From NCBI GenBank assembly GCA_034406715.1, contig CP137865.1:186001-250000 (forward strand): a DNA stretch of 64,000 nucleotides, given 5' to 3'. Under the pieces are notes generated by a model. The model saw nothing but the letters and a program-made list of their open reading frames with translations, was not told the origin of the DNA and did no database searches. This stretch comes from Rhodotorula mucilaginosa (taxonomy: Eukaryota > Basidiomycota > Microbotryomycetes > Sporidiobolales > Sporidiobolaceae). Positions within the stretch are counted from its first letter, which is position 1, and each line of letters opens with the position of its first letter. This document shows, one piece after another, positions 45,675 through 56,305 of this stretch. The position numbers were made by a program, and so were the translations under genes.

Positions 45675-47536
45675 GATGGCGCCTAAGGGAGGGCCATCGA
45701 CCAGCCAAGCAGCCGATCTGGTCAGTCTTGCTGCTCCTGGGCTGTGAACGCGAGGGTGGACCGAGAGAGCTGCGCGAGCTGACGACGAGCGTTCCGTCAT
45801 TGGCGCAACTAGGCGGCGATATTGACGCGAGAGATCCTGCATGAGCTCGTACAAGATGTCGCAATCGACGAGTACCGCACCGCCCAGCTGCGCCGCCTCA
45901 ACTTGGCCAGGTGAGCGAGTCCTCCTTCTCCTCCTCGTTGCTGTCGATCGCGGAACCAGCTCGAAGCGTAGACAGCGCACTCACACGGCCGCTGCCATCG
46001 ACAGGATACCGCCGAACGATACATCATCCGCAACGAACGGGCATGCAGCTGCGACCGAGGCGAATGGAACTGGAACGGCGCCGAGCCCGGTCAAAAAGGA
46101 CAAGGACGAAGGGCTCTTTGAATGCTGCGTCTGTGCCAGACAGGTACACTACTGCCCGGCCCCTCTACTGCATTCGGGAAGTATGCTGACAGACTCCGAC
46201 GCTCGCAGATCGCCGCGGCGCGGTACGCGAGTCATTTGAGCGGATGCATGGGCCTCGGCGGTTCGAGACGGAGTGGCGCACGAGGGTCGGCAGCAGCGGC
46301 AGCGAGGCCGAACGGTTTCCCACGGTATGGCTCAATCTCTGCGTTATCTGTCCCCTCACGCTCACGAACGGCGCCATTGTCTCGCAGGCCGACTTCCGCC
46401 GCTAGCTCACACGGGTCAGATACCGACACTGCAGGTGCGCTGGGGACCCCTCCAGGGACTGATCTTTTCACGCACGAAATGTACTCATCTTGGCATCTCG
46501 TCCTTCTTTTATAGGTCGATCAAATGGCGTCAAGCGGGCTGCGAGCAGCACACCGACCGGTAGCGCTCCCAAGCCGAAAAAGCCGAAACCGATTCCTCGT
46601 ACGTCCGCGCCATCACTCCCCTGTCGCTTCATGACGTCCCCCATCTTTTTATATGAAACATCCCCGATCGACTGACTCGTATGACGGACGACGATACAGT
46701 TGGGACGAACGGTTTCCCCTTGCCGCCGCCAATCCAGATGCAGCCTCTCCACGCCGCGGCTGGCGTGAGCTCGCACCCGCTCGCGAAAACCATGTCCCTC
46801 CCTTCGTCCTCACCCACCGTCACTCCGGGAGTCTCGCCCACCCCTCTCCACACAATGACGCCAGGACGACCACTACCGCCACCACCACCTCCGCCCATTC
46901 CGCCACCAGCGGGCTTGTCGGCTCCGAATATGCAGGCGCGCAAATCCCTCCCTGGCATGAATCATGGCGGCGGCGGCCTTCCCGCGAAATCTCCAGCTCG
47001 ACCGAGCCCGCTGCATCCTCATCCTCTGTCCTCGCCCGGACACGCAACAGCGATGCACGCGGCCGGTGCGCAGAAATCTCCTCGACCGCAGCCCCACATG
47101 CACCAACAGCAGCAGCAGCGCCATGTGCTCAACTCGGATCGACCAGAAAGCGACTCCGAAGCTTCCGAAGACGAGGCGACTCCAGCGGTCATTGGATCGG
47201 CGGCCGCTCAAGTCCCGCAAAAGATGCCGCGGCAAGGGCTTGGAGGAGCACCAGATATGCGACGAAGTGCGACCGGGAATGGGAACGGCAGTGGTGGCAG
47301 TGGCAGTGGTAGTGGAGGCGTTGGCGGCGCGGGGGTGGGATCAGCAGCACAAAAGGTTCCGAGAAAGGGGATGGCGGGGACTCCGCAGGGGCGCAAATCG
47401 GTCGCGCGAGGTGAGTCCTAGGAGATTCTAGCTGATCGCTACTGGACTCGTATCCTGACTCTCTCTTCCTTTTGCAGCGGTGGCCGACTCGGGCTCGTCT
47501 GACGACGACGCATCGGCTGGATCCGATTCCGAGTAA
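45675..47536 (+). CDS. SGF11: SGF11/ATXN7L3-like subunit of the SAGA deubiquitinase module
   Basis: SAGA-associated factor 11 helps activate Ubp8 to remove ubiquitin from H2B (family knowledge). Exon 1 MAPKGGPSTSQAADL (45675) splices to AAILTREILHELVQDVAID, the N-terminal helix that packs on Sus1/Sgf73. A linker follows, then LFECCVCARQ, and after one more intron IAAARYASHLSGCMGLGGSR. This is the Sgf11 zinc finger with C-x2-C and H-x3-C and the trailing basic patch that contacts the nucleosome. The remaining about 270 residues are disordered: basic PKPKKPKPIPR, then Pro/Gly/Ser-rich, ending ADSGSSDDDASAGSDSE. Stop at 47534-47536. The basidiomycete-type tail is much longer than the yeast 99-residue protein. 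Confidence 0.87.
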
Positions 47537-47751
47537 ACCCGAGTAACAGTTGTGTAATTTCGTCTCCTTGTGCCTTCACCTCTCATCGTAAAGCATCGCA
47601 TTGCATCTCTTCGTAAAGAGCCGGACTCCTGTCGCAAGAAAAGGAAAGAAGCGAAAAGTGTCTTTTCTGTCACTGCGTCTAGTCAGGATACAATATTACG
47701 GGCTACAGGTACACAGCATGATTAACCGTAAGAGTGAGCCCAAGTCCGATC

Positions 47752-50700
47752 TCACGGGTCCAAGGGGCTGCCTGGCTCGGGCGTCCAGCCCCCCTTGCCT
47801 CCGTACTGGCGCACGAGCTCCATCGCCGTCTCGTAAAACACCAAGCGGGCCTCGAGCCCTCTCTCGAGGGTGGCCTTGCGCTGTGCGGACGAGGCGTCGT
47901 AGCCGCGGTAGCGGTGGTAGGCGTGCTTGACGGGGTGGATGTCGAGCAACATGGTCAGGAAGGTTTGGCGCGAGAGCTGATAGTCGAAGAGGAGGAGGAT
48001 GTCGTCCAGCTGACGGAAACAAGAACCCGGAAAGGGAGGTGAGACCAGTCGGACGAACGACAGCAGATTCGAGAGAACATGCTCGACACGGAGAAGAAGA
48101 AGAAGAAGGCGCAAAGGAAACTCACTCTGTGCTCGACCACATCCCACACGTCGTCCACGTCCGCCTCGGTCCCTTCTCCCGCCTCTGGGTCCCACACTTC
48201 GCTCCTCTCCTTGCGCGCAATGACCTTGGTCGCCGCCATGATCGCCTTCGCCCCTTCCTTCTGCGCCGTCTCGTGCGCCCCTTCAGTCCCATCCGCCTTG
48301 ACCACCACCGCCGCCGAAGCTGACGCTTCACCACCATCTCCTCCTCCCACCGAGAGGCGATTCGCCCTCTTGGACGCAGCATCATACTCGCCAAACCAAA
48401 GCCGAAACAGTTCCACCCGCTGCCGGTCGACCCTCGTCCTGGCGCGCATGACCCCAATCGCGCGCCGGTAATTGATCTCGCGCACCGCTTCCCTCCACAT
48501 CGGTTCTAATTCGCTGGCTTTTCGACCTCCCGGAGCGAGCGCCGAAGACATGGCCGCAGCGGCGTTGGTCTTGATTTGCCGGAAGGAGATGAAGGGGTTC
48601 CGAGGGTCGACGGCCCCGCCGGGGAGGAACGCCGCGGGGGAACTCGAATCGGCAAAGAGGAGGACCTTGTCGTCGTCCGCGATCGGGAGGGCCGCGCAAG
48701 CAGTTCTCAGATCGTGAATCGGTTCAGAAGCGGGTTCTTCTCCACAAGGAGAAGGCGTCGGAGAGGGAGAAGGCGACCGCGACGGGTTCGGGTTCGCACC
48801 GCAAGGCCCCAACTCGGGATGCGCCGCCACTTCGGCGAGTCCGAGCGCGTTCCGGAGGGCGTGCGCATGCGTGACCGCTCCGGAAAGGAGCGGTTCGGGT
48901 CGATACACGCGCGTGCGGATCCAGCGCCGCCGGCGGACAAAGGACCGGATCGGTTGCGGTTCGCCGCGCCAGTAGTGGGAGCGGAACCGGAACGCGTAGG
49001 ACCAGCCTGTTCGTCGTGCAAATGAGGTGTGTCAGCGACCTACCTAGGCAGCGGAAAACGAAGACAGCTTAGAGGAGGGCTGTTGACCGCTCACCCTCCT
49101 CGTCCTTGTCGCCCGACATGTCGATCATGAACTCGCTATCTCGCCAAACCCAGTACGGCTTGCACGGGAACGTGTGCGGATTGAACGGGCTCGGTCTGCG
49201 GACGGGGAAAGTAGTCAGTCGGACCGAATCTTTCCCGCGATGCGCAAAACCAAAGCAGAGCGAACGAGCGAGCGAGCCCGAGCAAGCCAGCCAGCGGACG
49301 TACTTGAACGACGCGTCACACCAATGAGGCGGGTCGGCTTGAAAGAGGGCGTTGCCCGAGAATTTCGGCAATCCAAACACGACGAGCCTGCCTCAACACG
49401 CGCCGAGTCAGCACGATCCTCGTTTCAAGCGCCACCCGGAAGAAAGAGCGGCCGTCCTCCTCACCCTCGCTGATGTTCCCACAGGACGTCACTCTCGACC
49501 CTTTCTTCCTCATCCCGGATCACGCCCGCCTTCTTCAACGCCTCGGCGATTTGCAACTCGAACGCGGTGGCCCCGCTCGTCTCGGCCGCGAGGTCCTTGC
49601 CCTTGTTAATGCTGTGGTGGTGGTGATGGCGATGTGGGTGATGGTGTGAGTGGTGAGGGTGCTTGGCGCTGGCGGTGGAGGCGGGACGATGCTGTTTGTG
49701 CAACTTGCGATGAGCGGACAGCCGGGGCGATTTGCTTTGGGGGGTCTCGATCACTCGGGAGGACGCATCAACATCGTCGTCCCTGTCCTTGTCCTTGTCC
49801 TTGTCCTTGACATCGGTAAGGATACCATTGCCGCTAGTCATGGTGAGCGCGGTCGCCTTGCGCGAAATCTTGGGTCGACTGCCGCTGCGATCGGGAACCT
49901 CGTCGACCGTCAAGTTCTGCTGCTGGTGTTGTGACGGTTGTTGCTTCTTGTGCGCTGGCGCTCCGGAAGCGGAGCCTGACGACGACAGTGGCGCGCCCCC
50001 TCCCCCTCCTGCGGAGACGATCGAATCGACAGGGAAGAGGGTCGCGGAGCGACTCGAAGGGGACGCGGGCGAGACGATCCTGCTCAAGCTGCCGTTCGGA
50101 CTGTCGGTGTAGCCGAGGATGGGGAACGCCGCGTTACTGCCGCCCATGCCGCCTCCGCCGACGCCGCCGGTGCCGAACCGAGCTGGCAATTCGAGCGTGA
50201 CGAACGAATCGCCGTCATCTTCTGCGTCTTCGACCTCGCTCGCCGGCGCGGTCGAGGTTGTTGTCGTGATCGGTGTGAGGTGGTCATGGTGATGGTGGCG
50301 GTGAGTGTAGGTCCTGTTCCGGCGGGCAAACGTGTCGTCGCCACCTCGTTGTGCCGTGTCCATGCCTTTGAGTTCGTAGCGGTCTCCTCCTCCGCCGTCG
50401 CTATCTAGACCGCCACCGTCGTCACTGACAATCTCGTCACCGCGTCCATGATGCCGCCTGCTGCGGCGTTGCCGGTTCCCCCTGCTGACGGTGCGTCCGA
50501 CCAAGGCGGCTGCGCGTTTGGGCACTTTGCCGATACTGAGTTTGACGGTCCTGCGCGCCTCTTCGTCGTCGACGCGGAACCAAGAATCGTCGACCTCTTG
50601 CTCGTCCTCGTGTCCGTTCGGAGCATGTCCGTGCCTCCAGACGCGAGCGAACCGAGACGAGAGGCTGCCGCTGCCGTGGTGGTGATGGGGATCTTTCGCA

Positions 50701-50894
50701 GCGGCTTGGGGATCGAGTCCTACGATCTCTACATCTTTTTGCTTGAGGGTGCGGTTCGCTTTGACGCCCACGCCGAGTCTGCGAGCTGTGCGGAGTGCGG
50801 CGAGGTGTTGCTGCGCCGAGCGGATCAGCTCTTGCTGGTCGCCGTCGTCGGGGTGCAGCGGCAGGGCGAGCTGGTCGGGCGTAGCTTGGGACAT
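47752..50894 (-). CDS. Dysferlin-domain protein (Spo73/Mug65/peroxin-like)
   Basis: Starts MSQATPDQLALPLHPDDGD at 50894. A long disordered N-terminus (about 450 residues) has His runs (near 49620-49650 and 50280), poly-Gly, and a Lys-Asp repeat near 49790. The dysferlin domain follows over several exons: VLWEHQRG, LLVFGLPKFSGNALFQADPP, WCDASFKY, NPHTFPCKPYWVWRDSEFMI, DMSGDKDEEGWSYAFRFRS and SFVRRRRWIRTRVYRPE. The W-x-W-x(2)-x-F and W-S-Y-A-F-x-F blocks and the R-R-R-R-W-I-R end are textbook DysF. The C-terminal part (PRNPFISFRQIKTNAAAAM, REINYRRAIGVMRARTRVD, DILLLFDYQLSRQTFLTMLL) is helical, stop 47752-47754. Related proteins act at peroxisomal/ER or prospore membranes. Which one this is cannot be told by eye. 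Confidence 0.75.
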
Positions 50895-51236
50895 GCTCTC
50901 TCTCGCCTAAGCTGCCCGCAAGCCCCGCCTCGAAGGGCGTGAGAGGAGAGAGCGGGTTCAGCCAACAATCGCAGCACCTTCATGACGTCCTTGCTCTCAC
51001 GCCACCTGAGGTACTGGCGGTACTCTAGAGAGCATGCTGCCCGTGTTGGATTGCTCCTCTTTCACGCTCTCGTCAAGACTCGCTCCCGATCGACCTCGCT
51101 CAGATCGCACCGCAGCCGCACCACACCGATGAAGCACATCTGCCATCCATCTGCGTCCCGCTGCGCTGTATCGTGAACGCATCAAATCACCCGAGTTCGA
51201 TAGCTTGTAAAGCTCTCTCGTCACACGCCAGGCAAA
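50895..51236. other. Boundary region of the right inverted block, no gene
   Basis: No supported frame. The left neighbour of c2', where the rest of a c2 copy would be expected, is not recognisable. Confidence 0.35.
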
Positions 51237-51330
51237 ATGGGTGGGCATGCTACCATCTACAAGGGCATCAAATTGCAGGTGGACAAGCTGAGAGGCAAGC
51301 AAGGACAGAGGGGGGGCGTCAGGTCCTTTC
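51237..51330 (+). pseudogene. Fragment of coiled-coil gene c2
   Basis: YKGIKLQVDKLRGKQGQ aligns with YKDMKLQVDELSEAMAK of c2, and the preceding bases also match (CACGCCAGG, ATGCCAGG words). Only this piece of about 90 bp survives. It lies convergent to c1', as in the left block, but inverted. Confidence 0.6.
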
Positions 51331-51416
51331 TACCAGCTCGAGCTGATGAACCTGGTGGGGGAATAGGACGGGCTCTCAGCGAGAAGTTGATGGATTCTGA
51401 CGGGAGAGGGAAGGGC

Positions 51417-51790
51417 TCACCGACGACCGCGACGACCGCTACGACCGCGACGAGCTTTAATTTCAAGAATCGCCGCTTCTTTCAAGTCCTTTTCCACGGA
51501 CTGAAGGATGTCCTCGCGCGCTTGGGCGTAAACAGATTCGCGCAGGTGACGCAAGTGACGCAAATATTGCTCCTCTTGCTTGGTGATGCGCTGCTCCGCC
51601 ATTTCGGACTCGAGCTCAGCGATCTCCGCGGACGAGTTGTCGACTCCGACGGCCGGGCTGCTTGTCCACTGCTCTTCCCAACCCTTGCATGCACGAAACC
51701 ACCTCTTCATCTAGCAAGGGCTGCACTGCCGCGCCCGCTTCTTGGTGATACTGCTGCACGGCCGCTTTGAGGGCTGCAAGCAAGCTCTTC
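51417..51790 (-). CDS. Small coiled-coil protein c1', paralogue of 11553-11918
   Basis: From the ATG at 51790 it reads MKSLLAALKAAVQQYHQEAG and LLDEEVVSCMQ. The conserved part (GWEEQWTSSPA, SSAEIAELESEMAEQRITK, REDILQSVEKDLKEAAILEI) is in another frame from a possible ATG at about 51710, so either a short intron near 51690 or a frameshift joins them. It ends RGRSGRRGRR and stop at 51417-51419. A tandem CGACCGCGACGA tract encodes this Arg-rich end. Function unknown; may be a decaying copy. Confidence 0.45.
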
Positions 51791-52249
51791 ATGGGTGAAA
51801 GGGAGCGAGTCCAGCTGCGGATGGTAACGCTACATTGCTGCTCTGGGAGTTTCGAGCTCGCGCTGAGTGAGAGGAATCGAGTCCGGTTGCGCTGGTGAGC
51901 GCGGGCGGTCGTCCTCGCGGCTTTTCTCGCGGTCCGGTCCGTGCTCCATGGCAGTGGTAGGGAAAGGATGAAAAGGTTTGGTGCGAGCTTGAGTGCTCGA
52001 GGGAGCGTTGGCTCGCTGTTCCGGACCAGAATCGGGCCCGCAGCACGTCGTACCACCCTCGATCGCCTCTTTGCCACGAAAAGCGGGTCCGAAACCATGC
52101 CGGAGGAGCAGTTGTATCGATATGTGCAGCTCTGCTTATGGCTCTCTCTCTTTCACACACGCTAAGCTGACCTGGTGTGCTCCCTCCCTTTGTAATCTTG
52201 TCACCTCCTCCTTCCACTTCTCGCCGCTCCCTCCGAATAGCGAAATTAT
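51791..52249. other. No gene supported
   Basis: Upstream of c1'. No frame with support. In the left block the equivalent place is occupied by the unrecognised minus-strand gene and its flanking repeats. Confidence 0.35.
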
Positions 52250-52740
52250 CGGCGATTGCAATCATCTCGCTTGCTTTTGGTGCTCACTGAGCTGGAAGCC
52301 CCCTAGAAGCACCTCCATTTCACACTGGGAGAGCACCAAGAGACTCTTTGGCAGGTCCAACTGTGACAGCGACGACCATGGGTGATGTGCCCTTGCATTC
52401 TCCTGAGCTTTTTTATTGTGGTCCTGTGCTCGCATCGGTATTTCACAATGCCGGTGGGAAGTGGAAAGCAGAACAGGATGAAAGAGGCTACTGCAGAATG
52501 TGTGAGGTGAGCAACACAAAGGTTGGCTAGTCCGGACCAAGAGTTGACCCGCCTCATGCAAGCCCCACGACCGCCTGAGTGCCTCGTTTCCGCAAAATCT
52601 TTGGTCTCGGTATTGGGGGTAGGCGATCATGTAAATGCTCCTCCTCCAATGCCTCTCTCCAACTCTCTCGCTTTTCCGCTGAGCTAGTCAACTCTGTCTC
52701 GGAGACTTTCGCAGCTTGGTCCGAGTCTGGATCCGGAAAC
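52250..52740 (+). repeat. Repeat block b', with empty hAT target site
   Basis: Inverted counterpart of 8.6-9.1 kb. A short frame reads MGDVPLHSPELFYCGPVL, ASVFHNAGGKWKAEQDERGY and CRMCE with a C-x2-C pair. On the opposite strand 52554-52742 reads SETELTSSAEKRESWREALE and LPPIPRPKILRKRGTQAV. The single GCTTGGTC at 52714-52721 corresponds to the duplicated target of hAT-like element 2, showing that this copy never held the insert or lost it precisely. Confidence 0.6.
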
Positions 52741-52853
52741 AACGAAGATGCGATTGCGAAAGAGAAAAAAGGGGAGGTGCGGAATGAAAGGATAAACGGG
52801 CAAGAGGAGAAGAGGAAAAGAGGGCCAAGTCAAGGCGACTTAGTAGTGGTCTA

Positions 52854-54055
52854 TCAATCGTAACGAGGGTCAGCGCTCTCTTCTCCCTCCTCCCCAGGAA
52901 TGGCTTGAAACTCACCACCGTCAAACTTGCCATGGCCGTAGCCTGTTGTGCCATCGCGGGCAAGTCAATCAGAGGAAACAGGAGGAGAGAGGAACGGGAG
53001 GAGGAAGAGACTGACCGCCAATGCCGCCGTCAAAAGCGCCACCATGGCCGAGTCCGCCACCGATGCCGCCATAGCCGACGCCACTGCCAATTCCGCCGTA
53101 TCCCAACCCGCCGCCGAGTCCGTAGCCGCCAATACCGCCATCGAACGGACCATAGCCATCAAGGAAGTGGTCCTGGTCGAAGCAGTCGTCGTCGTAGCCG
53201 CCCTTGAAGCCGCCCTTGCCGAAGCCGCCCTTGCCGTGGCCGTACCCACCGCCGTACCCACCGCCGAGGATACCGTCTCCGTAGTACCCTCCGCCGAGGC
53301 CATCACGCTTGACGTAGCCCTTGCCGCCGCCGATGCCGTGACCGAGACCGCCGCCACCGCCGAGGATGGCCGTGTTTGCTTTTTGCTCTGCGGGGCGGGT
53401 GGGTCATTGGGGTCAGCGTACGCAGTCCAAGAGAGTGAGAGCACACGAAAGGAGGAGAGGAGCGCACCGTTCTCGTTGTGCTGCTTGACGTTGAACTGCT
53501 TGTAGCAGAACTCTTCGTAGTAGAACTCTTTGTCGTTGACGTCCTTCTTGATCCCGTCAAACAGGAAGACGTTCTGGCCCTTGGCTGAGAGCGGGTGCGG
53601 TCATCAGCGCCGGAACCCTCAGACGAACGGAAGAGACGGGGGAGAGACTGACCATCCTTGGCGAGAACCTCTTTCTGGTACTTGACCTTGTACTTGGCTG
53701 CTCCCGCGGCGTCCGGAACAAGAGTCAGCTCTCCGCTCTCAAGACACTGCGAAATGAAAAATCGAGAGAGATGACCCACAGACGTCGGCGTAGAGGTTCC
53801 GGTAGCAGATCTCCTTGAGCGAGATCTTAGCCGCGAGTTCGTTCTCCTTGAAGTTGCTCTGCTTGACGACGTCGACGCCGGCTGCGCGTGCCCGAGTAAA
53901 AAGGTCCAGATTCAGTCCGGAGCTGATACGAAGGGGTCCGGAGCTGGTCCGGAGACGAGAGAGAGGGGGGACTCACGGCCTTCTCCTCCTCCGGGAGTCG
54001 GAGCGGCGGATGCCAGCACGGCGAGGAGCGGGAGGAAGAAAGCGGAAGAGAGCAT
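52854..54055 (-). CDS. Secreted C-x49-C / glycine-rich protein, gene A'
   Basis: Closest paralogue of gene A, in opposite orientation. The same signal peptide MLSSAFFLPLLAVLASAAP starts at 54055, the same exon phases follow, then KEICYRNLYADV, NVFLFDGIKKDVNDKEF and FYYEEFCYKQF. The glycine-rich exon matches A (DDDCFDQDHFLDGYG) but continues where A stops, with GYGGIGSGVG-type repeats. It then splices to GYGHGKFDGGEFQAIPGEE and a stop at 52854-52856. The last join is tentative. The intron acceptor before KYKVKYQKEVLAKD is GCAG, as needed for C-x49-C spacing. Probably the complete version of gene A. Confidence 0.73.
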
Positions 54056-54166
54056 CTCCGGTGCGCTGCGTCGGTGAGGAAGAAGAGAAGCGAGAGAGAG
54101 GTGTGAGGAAAGGGAAAGAAGAGCTGGCGAAGAGGCAGCGCGCGTTTTTGAGGCGCCGTGCATTTC

Positions 54167-54176
54167 AGTCCGGACC
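54167..54176 (-). promoter_or_regulatory. TCCGGA promoter motif of gene A'
   Basis: AGTCCGGACC about 110 bp upstream of the A' start. It is the shorter relative of the 16-mer upstream of A and C; the TTAATC extension is missing here. Confidence 0.4.
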
Positions 54177-54179
54177 AGC

Positions 54180-55316
54180 CTTGCCTTTCCGACTGCTGCG
54201 AAGACCGGTCCCCCCATCCAAGGGCGCGAGAGCTCGACTTGTCTCTTGGCGCGACGGGCCGCCGCGACCCGCCGGAGGTGGTACCGTACGACCTTTCATT
54301 CTGGACTTTCCGCTGCCGCGCCGCCGCTGCTCATCTCGCCGGCTGTCGTCACGCCAGCGCCTTTGTCAGCCAATCGAGAGCGCTGGCAAGATGTGCACAT
54401 GAATCAAAAAAGGAAGGTTACGTACGGCTTGCTGACTGTTGCAGATGTGAGTGATGGGCAACGAACACAAAGGACAGGAGGTCGATCGGAAAAAAACCCG
54501 TTCGATGACGACGCCGTGCAGGGCACGGCCACCGCCCTCGAGCGAGGAGGAGTAGACATAGAGTACTCCGCCGCCGGACCACCTTCCGTCGCTTGCAACT
54601 TCATCAGCGCGGTAGAAAGCCGGTCAAGATCCCGAAACCCGCTTCGTTTGAATTCGTAGTCGAAACGCCGCGAAAAGAGGGAGCAAGCAGCAAGAGGGAG
54701 CAGCCTGGGGTGCTTCAGCCCGCAGGCGAGACACGGACGGACAGAGACTGCTGGTGGGTGCATGGGCTGTATCTGAAGCCGGGCAACGGGGAAGCGGTCT
54801 CGGGGCTGAGAACGAAAAGAGGGCGCGATCCGGTCGGCGATGTTTGAGCTTCGAAAGAAACGGAAGGAACGAGTTGATGCTGCTTCTGCTCTAGCTAGGA
54901 GCCCGGTTCGAAGGAGAGGTTTGGTTTGAACGCAAGACCGGCGCGGGGAGACTGGGTACAACCCGGCGGGCAACCAGCTATGTGCACACGGTGCGATTCG
55001 GCTCGCTATTTTCTTTCGACTCGACTCGACTCGACTCGGCTGCTGAAGTCGGGCGGGAGCGAGGGCGAAGACGGTCCGGGTCCCAAATGGCCAGATTACG
55101 GACAATCGGGGGGCAAAATCATCTGAGGGTCCTCTCGCGTGAGTGAAGGGGCGAATTCGTCGGCTTGACAAGGAAGAAGAAGAAGAAACAACACCTACGG
55201 GTTTTTCATCGATTCATAACGGGACACCCCTCGCGCGCGCGCAAGAATGGGGGAAGCTTAAGGGGAGTCTTGAAGCTGGAAGGGTTGAATTCGGCGTGAA
55301 GGAGGTTCACGACGAC
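54180..55316. other. Intergenic upstream of A', no gene supported
   Basis: Contains a CGACT tandem (55016-55040) and short frames without support. Confidence 0.4.
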
Positions 55317-56201
55317 CGCTGGACATAAGAGGCCGGGAAGATGCCGGACCTCCCGTGCAGTTCTCCCCTGAGCCAATCGTCGCTCACTGCGCGATCAACA
55401 CGGTGGTGTCAGTCCCCACTTTCTCCAGAAGGGGAGGAGGGAGTGCGAGGCGTACCGACTTCGGTGATGGTGATGATGTCCCCGGTCGAGAAGGGCAAGT
55501 CTTCCCCTTGAGCGCCTTCAAAGTCATACAACGCCGTGGCTGTCCCCAGTCCATTCGAGACGGGTGCGGGTGCGGGCGCGACGGGTGGCGGCGGGATCGG
55601 TCTCGAAGCGGCGGGGGCGAGTGGTGCAGAGTGTTGCGGCGAGGAGGAAGAGGAGAAGAGGGCTTTGAATTCGGGACGGGCGGCAAAGTATTCGTCGAGG
55701 AGGGTGAAGAAGGCTTCCTTCTCTGCCGAGTCGTGCAGCATGGCGGTAAAGACTCCACCCCCGTTCGAAGTGAAGGTGGTGGACGGAGTTCGGGTCCGAG
55801 TCGGGGGAGGGGTCACGCCCGCGGTAGAGGAAGCGTTCCTGACTGGCGGAGGAGGCGGTCTCGACGTTGCTGGAGACGAGGAGGAGGCTGCGAGGGAAGG
55901 CGATGGTGCAGCGCTACTTCCGGCTCGCGGTCTCTGCTGGGCGTGACCGATGGGGACGGCCTTGTCGATCTTGTCAAACTGGGTGGTGATCTGACTGCGA
56001 CCCTTTTCGGCATAGCTCTTGGCTGCCGTAACGAGTGAGCGGGTGTGCGGGTGTTAGCCAGTGGGGCGGGCACTCGGAGATGACGCAGGAGGGGAAGGAA
56101 AGGGCGGACCTTGGGAGAAGGCGGAACCGCTGCGGAGGGGGCGCACTAGATTAGCTTGTACTCCGACTGTACGCTCTCATTCCAGCTTACAACTTGTCCA
56201 T
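55317..56201 (-). CDS. SH3-domain protein (Lsb1/Pin3-like layout)
   Basis: A short first exon MDKF (56201) splices to GSAFSQ and then to AKSYAEKGRSQITTQFDKID and KAVPIGHAQQRPR; all joins are GT-AG and keep frame. A Pro/Ser-rich linker follows, then FTAMLHDSAEKEAFFTLLDE, then another Pro-rich stretch. The C-terminal SH3 domain reads TATALYDFEGAQGEDLPFST, GDIITITEV, splices at 55455, and continues SDDWLRGELHGRSGIFPASY. ALYDF, the DDW Trp and the FPASYV end are the ligand-binding positions. Stop at 55317-55319. SH3 proteins of this type link endocytic actin patches to Las17/WASP (family knowledge); this assignment is tentative. Divergent from TIM21. Confidence 0.8.
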
Positions 56202-56305
56202 GGTTGTGCGGAACGAGAGAGTGGATGCCGAGAGGAGAGAGAGAGAAGGTCGACTTCGGCTTCCTCTTCGACAACACAGAGTCTAGAGAGTCTAGAGTCG
56301 GAGCG
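56202..56305. promoter_or_regulatory. Compact bidirectional promoter
   Basis: Only 104 bp separate the ATGs of the SH3 gene (minus) and TIM21 (plus), so both promoters must share this stretch or reach into the neighbouring gene. A CTAGAGAGTCTAGAGT direct repeat lies at 56283-56298. Confidence 0.5.

Noticed and set aside
45217-45864. Minus-strand 215-codon frame upstream of SGF11
   Set aside because: No motif, and it overlaps SGF11 exon 1 and intron 1, which are supported by homology.
52948-53505. 185-codon plus-strand frame at gene A'
   Set aside because: Antisense of the A' glycine-rich exon, mirroring the shadow at gene A.
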